Positions 59,793 through 64,000 of a stretch of 64,000 bases of DNA are shown one piece after another. Numbering within the stretch: position 1 is the first letter of the stretch; each line of letters begins with the position of its first letter. Below the pieces are notes generated by a model, which was not told the origin of the DNA, did not search any database, and worked only from the letters and a program-made list of their open reading frames with translations. Position numbers and translations under genes: made by a program. The stretch comes from Pseudomonadota bacterium (lineage in GTDB: Bacteria > Myxococcota > Myxococcia > Myxococcales > Myxococcaceae), in contig JAFAFL010000100.1 of the NCBI GenBank assembly GCA_023423535.1, positions 1 to 64,000 of the forward strand, given 5' to 3'.

Positions 59793-60902
59793 CTACCGCT
59801 TCTGGGGCGCCGGCTGTCCCGGACGCTGGCCGAACCCGCCCGGCTGAACGGGGGCGGTGCCGGTGAGGTCGTTCACCGCCAGCGAGCACTGCGCGACCGC
59901 GTTCGGATCGGCGATGACGGCGCCCTGCGACCAGTCGCGGTCCTCGAAGAGCAGCGCGTCCCGGAGCTCGAGCTTCTTGAGGTCGTCGCTCATCTCCCAG
60001 AACCGCCCGCGCACGAGCATCCGCTTGCCGCGCGGGAGCTTCTTCAGATCGACGTACTGGGTCTCCGACAGCCGCGCCTCGATCACCGTGGGCGGCTCGC
60101 GCTTGCCCTTCCCGAAGAGCTGCAACTGCGTCTCGTCGTAGGCAGGCTCGGGAACCTCGAGCCGCGCCACCAGATAGGTCGGTTCGGGCTCGGCCGGCAC
60201 GCCTTTGCCCTTCTTCTTCCCCTTCGCGGGCTTCACCGGCGCGGGCGGCCCCACGTCGACGAGCCGCAGCCCGCCCCAGGCCACCTCGCGGTCGAGGTAT
60301 CCGTCGCGGAAGGCCACCAGCGCGTTGTCGCGCGCCGCCGAGTTCGCGCGCAGCAGCTCCAGCTCGTACTGCTGCCGCAGCGCGGGGAGGGTGAAGAAGT
60401 AGCTCTCCACCGGCCGCACGCCCTCGGCGAGGAAGCGCAGCTTGCCCATGTCGATGATCATCACCCGCGCGTTGACCGCGTTGGCCATCTGCAGCCAGGC
60501 CTCGGGGAGCTTCCGGTCGATCATCACCCTGCGCACCATGGCGACGAAGTAGGCGTTGCCGGGGAAGCGCGCGTTGGAGAGCTGCCCGTTCATCGCGGCC
60601 ACCAGCGTGGGGTCGAGAAAGAAGTTCTCGTCGCGCCGGTGGAAGGTGGGCGCCGCCTCTCCGAGCAGCGTGAACAGCCCGCCGAGGAGCTGCACGCAGC
60701 CGGGCTCGTTCGTCCCTTCGCTCAGCGCCTTCGCCAGCTTCGTCTTCGCGAAGCGCTTGTCGAGATCCTCCTCGCGGAAGACCACCGGCTTCTCCGAGTT
60801 GCCGAAGAACACGTCCGCCTGCGCGAGGGCAGCGGGCGGTGCGAGGAGGGCGCCGGTGAGGGCGAAGGTCCGAAGCGAGCGGGCGGCGGCCGTCATGCGC
60901 AT
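59793..60902 (-). CDS. Secreted protein of unknown function
   Basis: This 369-residue protein has a signal peptide ending near AALAQA. The mature part has alternating helical and beta sequence, including MIDRKLPEAWLQMANAVNARVMIIDMGKLRFLAEGVRPVESYFFTLPALRQQYELELL, a Lys/Pro-rich linker near residues 226-243, and a Gln/Pro-rich C-terminus. No known domain was recognised. It lies between the FliK-like gene and the LysR gene on the same strand. Confidence 0.75.
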   Translation of the reverse strand: MRMTAAARSLRTFALTGALLAPPAALAQADVFFGNSEKPVVFREEDLDKRFAKTKLAKALSEGTNEPGCVQLLGGLFTLLGEAAPTFHRRDENFFLDPTLVAAMNGQLSNARFPGNAYFVAMVRRVMIDRKLPEAWLQMANAVNARVMIIDMGKLRFLAEGVRPVESYFFTLPALRQQYELELLRANSAARDNALVAFRDGYLDREVAWGGLRLVDVGPPAPVKPAKGKKKGKGVPAEPEPTYLVARLEVPEPAYDETQLQLFGKGKREPPTVIEARLSETQYVDLKKLPRGKRMLVRGRFWEMSDDLKKLELRDALLFEDRDWSQGAVIADPNAVAQCSLAVNDLTGTAPVQPGGFGQRPGQPAPQKR

Positions 60903-60944
60903 GCGGCCTCGACTCTACCACCTCCGCCGTATTCACCCGCCCCC

Positions 60945-61841
60945 TCAGCGCAGGGGCACGCGCCGCATGAGCTCCGCCAGCGACGCATAGATCCCACGCC
61001 GCGGATCTCCTGCCCGGAAGTAGAGCCGGAAGTGGTCGTCATGCGGCTTCACGCGAGGCAGCAGCGGCACGAGCCGCTTCGCCGCGAGCTCTCCCTTCAC
61101 GAGGTACCGGGGCAGCACCGCCACGCCCTCTCCGGCGAGCACGAGGTGCAGCACCGCCGCGGTGGTTCCCATGTGCAGCACGCGCCGGAAGGGCAGTGAG
61201 CTTCCACCCACCGCATCGCGCCAGTAGGCGAACAGCGGCAGCTCCGCGTGGATGTCCACCAGCGTGTGCCGCGCCGCGTCCTCCGCTCTCCGAAGCGGCG
61301 CCTTCGCGAGGAGCTTCGGGCTCCCCACCAGCACGTACTGCTCGGGGTGCAGCCGCTCCGAATCGATGCGCGGATCGTGCACCCGCATCGACCCGATGGC
61401 GCAGTGCACCTCCAGCGTGCGCACGCGGATGAGCAGGTCCGTGCCCGAGCCGAAGTAGAGGTGGAAGGTCACGTTCGGATGTGCCGCGCGCAGCCGCGGG
61501 AGCATGGGAAGGACCCACGACATCCCCAGCTCGTGACGGGTCCCCAGCACGAGCTCCATCGGCGGAGGGGCGAGCTCTCCTCGGGCGGCGCGCACGCAGC
61601 CCTCCGCGGACTCCAGCGTGGCGCGGGCCTGGGGCAGCAGCGCGAAGCCCGCGTCGGTCAGCGCGCAGTGCCGGCTGTTGCGTTCGAAGAGCGGCGCCCC
61701 GACGAGCTCCTCCAGCTGCCTTATCCGCTGCCCCAGCGCCGCAGGCGTGAGCGCCACCACCTTCGCCGCGGCGCGGAAGTTGAGCAGGCGCGCCGCCTCC
61801 ACGAAGCAGCGCAGCGAGTCGATGGGCGGGAGCGTGTTCAT
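60945..61841 (-). CDS. LysR-family transcriptional regulator
   Basis: This 298-residue protein has an N-terminal winged helix-turn-helix (LRCFVEAARLLNFRAAAKVVALTPAALGQRIRQLEELVGAPLFERNSRHCALTDAG) and a C-terminal periplasmic-binding-type effector domain. It is divergent from the intradiol dioxygenase gene with a palindrome between them, so it probably controls that gene in response to a small aromatic compound. ATG 61841 is chosen over the one six codons upstream. Confidence 0.92.
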   Translation of the reverse strand: MNTLPPIDSLRCFVEAARLLNFRAAAKVVALTPAALGQRIRQLEELVGAPLFERNSRHCALTDAGFALLPQARATLESAEGCVRAARGELAPPPMELVLGTRHELGMSWVLPMLPRLRAAHPNVTFHLYFGSGTDLLIRVRTLEVHCAIGSMRVHDPRIDSERLHPEQYVLVGSPKLLAKAPLRRAEDAARHTLVDIHAELPLFAYWRDAVGGSSLPFRRVLHMGTTAAVLHLVLAGEGVAVLPRYLVKGELAAKRLVPLLPRVKPHDDHFRLYFRAGDPRRGIYASLAELMRRVPLR

Positions 61842-61859
61842 GGGCCCGCGACTGTACAA

Positions 61860-61878
61860 CGTAAAGGAACGCTTTACG
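61860..61878 (+). promoter_or_regulatory. Candidate LysR operator
   Basis: A perfect inverted repeat CGTAAAG (61860-61866) / CTTTACG (61872-61878) has five bases between the arms, and another half site CTTTAC lies at 61904-61909. The surrounding 140 bases between the divergent LysR and dioxygenase genes are unusually AT-rich for this chromosome. The dyad fits the T-N11-A type of LysR sites (T...A spacing). Confidence 0.6.
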
Positions 61879-61981
61879 CGACGGGCAAAATCAAATCGAT
61901 TCTCTTTACCTGCACCGCCATGGCCCGATGCCCTCCGTCCGGATCGGGGAACGACCCCGACCGCACTGAAGGAGCTGACAC

Positions 61982-62710
61982 ATGGCGAAGCGGCTGGAGA
62001 CGACGCGGCGGAGGTTCCTCGGGCAGACGGCGCTGGGCGCGGGCGCGCTGCTGGTGGGCGTGGCGTGCGGCGCGGGCGCGGTGCCGGAACTCGACGGAGG
62101 AATGCTCCCGGTGCAGCCGGAGGACGCGGGAAGCGAGCCCGACGCGGGCGTGCAGGAGAACGACGCGGGTACCGATGCGGGGATCGAAGCCGACGCCGGC
62201 GTGACGCCCTCCTGCGAGGAGACGGAGGACAACATCCTCGGGCCGTTCTACCGGCCCGGTGCGCCGATGCGGAACGTGCTCGCGGACGCCTCGGACGGCG
62301 AGGTGCTGATCATCTCCGGGCTCGTCAGCGGGCTCTCTCGCGCGGGCGCCTGCGTTCCGCTGGAGGGCGCGCTGCTCGACGTGTGGCAGGCGGACGCGGA
62401 CGGCGCGTACGACAACACCTCAGCGGCCTTCCGGTTCCGCGGGCAGCTGCGCACCGGTGCGCAGGGCTTCTACGAGCTGCAGACGATCCTCCCCGGCCGC
62501 TACCTCAACGGCCCCGAGTTCCGGCCGCGTCACATCCACTTCCGGATCAGCGCGCCCGGTCACCGCCTGCTCACCACCCAGCTCTACTTCGCGGACGACC
62601 CGTTCCTCGACTCGGATCCCTTCGTGCACCCGAAGCTCGTGGTGCCGCTGCAGCCCGCGTTCGACGCGGACCACAGGGCGTACTGGGACATCGTGCTCGG
62701 CGCGGTGTGA
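61982..62710 (+). CDS. Secreted intradiol ring-cleavage dioxygenase-like protein
   Basis: This 242-residue protein has a twin-arginine-type signal (RRRFLGQTALGAGALLVG), a 'DAG'-rich linker (about 40-80), and the intradiol dioxygenase domain: GALLDVWQADADGAYDN with a tyrosine ligand, PGRYLNGPEFRPRHIHFRI with tyrosine and two histidine ligands to iron(III), and terminal YFADDPFLDSDPF. Such enzymes open catechol rings between the hydroxyls. Export of the family is a known feature of secreted, lignin-related forms. The LysR regulator is divergent. Confidence 0.87.
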   Translation: MAKRLETTRRRFLGQTALGAGALLVGVACGAGAVPELDGGMLPVQPEDAGSEPDAGVQENDAGTDAGIEADAGVTPSCEETEDNILGPFYRPGAPMRNVLADASDGEVLIISGLVSGLSRAGACVPLEGALLDVWQADADGAYDNTSAAFRFRGQLRTGAQGFYELQTILPGRYLNGPEFRPRHIHFRISAPGHRLLTTQLYFADDPFLDSDPFVHPKLVVPLQPAFDADHRAYWDIVLGAV

Positions 62711-62731
62711 CCCGGGCACGACGTCCTCGCG

Positions 62732-62998
62732 CTACGTGTCGAGGCTGGACGACTCGACCTGGTACACGACGCGGTAGCGCTTGCCGTCGCGCGTGTACGT
62801 CTCGATGAGCTGCTTTCCATCCGCCGAGCGAAGGAGCTGGTACCCGGTGTCCTGACTCGACCCCTCTTCGCCGAGCGTGGCGGGCGCGGGGATGGCGGGC
62901 TGCGTCGGAACCTCGCAGTCGGGCACACCGTCACACCCCGAGAGCGCGCAGACGCCGAACAGCGCGGCGGCGGAAACGGCGCGGAACAGGCGGCTCAT
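62732..62998 (-). CDS. Small lipoprotein
   Basis: This 88-residue protein has a lipobox (ALSGC, about Cys22) after the signal helix, then a short beta-like domain (DTGYQLLRSADGKQLIETYTRDGKRYRVVYQVESSS). ATG 62998 is chosen because the signal peptide begins there; it overlaps the stop of the next gene by four bases (ATGA). Function unknown. Confidence 0.65.
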   Translation of the reverse strand: MSRLFRAVSAAALFGVCALSGCDGVPDCEVPTQPAIPAPATLGEEGSSQDTGYQLLRSADGKQLIETYTRDGKRYRVVYQVESSSLDT

Positions 62999-63279
62999 GG
63001 CGTCACCTTCAGGGTGCGCGTCTCCACCCCTCCTTCGGGCGCGTACAGCGACGCCTCGATCCACCCTCGGCCGTCGGCGGACAACCGGTAGGGCGACGGC
63101 TCGCCTGACACCGGCATCGCATCCACCGCGACGTCATCGACGGAGACCTCCACGACCTTCAAGGTGAGCACCTCGGCAAGGCCCGTCGGGCACGGCTCCA
63201 GCGCCACCGCCGAATGCGTCGTCACCGTCGCTGCCAACGCCAGGCCTCCCAGCGCAGCCACACTCCATCGCTTCAACAT
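62995..63279 (-). CDS. Small exported protein
   Basis: This 94-residue protein has a signal peptide ending near SAVALE and a small beta-rich domain (LTLKVVEVSVDDVAVDAMP, SPYRLSADGRGWIEASLYAPEGG). It overlaps the lipoprotein gene by four bases, so the two are probably made together. The start is the ATG at 63279. No family is recognised. Confidence 0.6.
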   Translation of the reverse strand: MLKRWSVAALGGLALAATVTTHSAVALEPCPTGLAEVLTLKVVEVSVDDVAVDAMPVSGEPSPYRLSADGRGWIEASLYAPEGGVETRTLKVTP

Positions 63280-63333
63280 CCCTGACCTCTTCCTCCGGCC
63301 CTGAACCTCGGGAACCATTATAAACCGGAGAGG

Positions 63334-64000
63334 TCAGGAGGAGGCAACCTCGCGCGCAGGTCTTCCCACGCCCATCACCATCAGCGCCGGCAGCAGCTGA
63401 AGCACCGCGGCCACGGCAAACAGGCGATGCCCGCCCAGCCACTCGTAGGCGCTGCCGGCGGCGAAGTAGCCCACCAATCCCCCGAGTCCGAACGTCACCG
63501 ACACCATCAGCGCCTGACCGCTCGCGCGCTGTGACGGCGGGACCCTCCGCGCGACGAACGCCACCGCGGCGACGAAGAACGCGCCGAAGGTCAGCCCGTG
63601 CAGCACCTGCAGTGAGACGATCGCCCACGGGCTCTCGGCGACCGCCATGCCCGCCCAGCGCACGACGCCGGAGAGGAAGGCGACGAGCAGGACGTGTCTC
63701 GGCGCGAGCCTCTCAGCGAAGCGCGGGTAGAGCCACATCACTGCGATCTCCGCCACCACGCCGAGGCCCGCGGACACGCCGATCACCCACGGCGGCAGCC
63801 CCAGCGCGACGACGTGGATGCCGAAGATCCCGTGGTAGGGCGCCCCCGCGATCCAGTGCAAGGCGGAGGCGGTGAGCATCAGCGCGAGGTCGCGGTTCCG
63901 CAGCAGCGCCAGCCCCGAGAACACCGACCTGCGCGGCCCCGGCTGCGACTGTGCGCGCAGCGTCAAGGACCACGCCGCGTAGGCCGCCATCAGGCCCACC
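63334..64000 (-). CDS. MFS transporter, C-terminal half (5' end outside the window)
   Basis: The visible 222 residues form about six membrane helices of a major facilitator transporter (LTASALHWIAGAPYHGIFGIHVVALGLPPWVIGVSAGLGVVAEIAVMWLYPRF..., VLHGLTFGAFFVAAVAFVARRVPPSQRASGQAL), similar to the MFS_1-like/LacY-like group. The frame continues past the window edge, so the start is not seen. Substrate unknown. Confidence 0.82.
   Translation of the reverse strand, partial: VGLMAAYAAWSLTLRAQSQPGPRRSVFSGLALLRNRDLALMLTASALHWIAGAPYHGIFGIHVVALGLPPWVIGVSAGLGVVAEIAVMWLYPRFAERLAPRHVLLVAFLSGVVRWAGMAVAESPWAIVSLQVLHGLTFGAFFVAAVAFVARRVPPSQRASGQALMVSVTFGLGGLVGYFAAGSAYEWLGGHRLFAVAAVLQLLPALMVMGVGRPAREVASS

Overview
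The window looks like a chromosome segment of a high-GC myxobacterium (Myxococcota, probably suborder Cystobacterineae). Evidence: GC-rich third positions throughout, Ser/Thr kinase with an HRDISPQN catalytic loop and C-terminal PEGA domains, a MYXO-CTERM sorting tail on a secreted metalloprotease, Asp/Ala/Gly-rich 'DAGTDAG' linkers after signal peptides, and several secreted or lipoprotein genes of unknown function. No insertion sequence, integrase, prophage or CRISPR array was found. The genus cannot be fixed from the sequence alone.

Layout. 1-97: end of an rRNA operon (5S 3' part). 465-6299: membrane Ser/Thr kinase, then two tandem lysine-2,3-aminomutase-family radical SAM genes. 6309-8920: small envelope genes, a membrane-anchored sigma-region-4-like protein, and SpoIID/LytB. 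8930-15025: the conserved queA-tgt-yajC-secD-secF block (queuosine tRNA modification plus Sec translocon accessory). 15114-18441: outer-membrane protein, MaoC-type hydratase pair, extended SDR reductase, coaE. 18499-20293: four-heme cytochrome, engB, RibD-like reductase. 20406-24056: beta-propeller lipoprotein and DUF6178-like protein. 24166-27673: O-antigen-ligase-like protein, glycosyltransferase and SDR. 27688-32193: cation/proton antiporter, pyrD, adenosine-deaminase-like protein, TerB-DnaJ protein.

32209-43049 is a one-carbon neighbourhood: folD, (ABC-2 exporter pair), metF, gcvT, gcvH, (DUF2277, acyltransferase-SGNH, cupin), gcvP. FolD, MetF and the glycine cleavage proteins all make or use methylene-tetrahydrofolate. 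43175-44740 is the most accessory-like stretch: a PD-(D/E)XK nuclease fused to an EVE/PUA-like domain, next to a frameshifted remnant that resembles the C-terminus of a DUF4185-like protein.

44743-54219: TonB-like protein, small coiled-coil protein, 6-phosphogluconate dehydrogenase, a second SpoIID protein, tRNA-Cys, acyl-CoA dehydrogenase, a B1-type metallo-beta-lactamase-like lipoprotein, and an ECF sigma factor overlapping an unusual anti-sigma/DsbA-like fusion. 54280-64000: M36-like MYXO-CTERM protease, degenerate rhodanese, asd, fdxA, a FliK-like orphan, LysR with a divergent intradiol dioxygenase, two small secreted proteins, and the C-terminal half of an MFS transporter cut by the window edge.

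Most assignments rest on motifs read by eye; no database search was possible.
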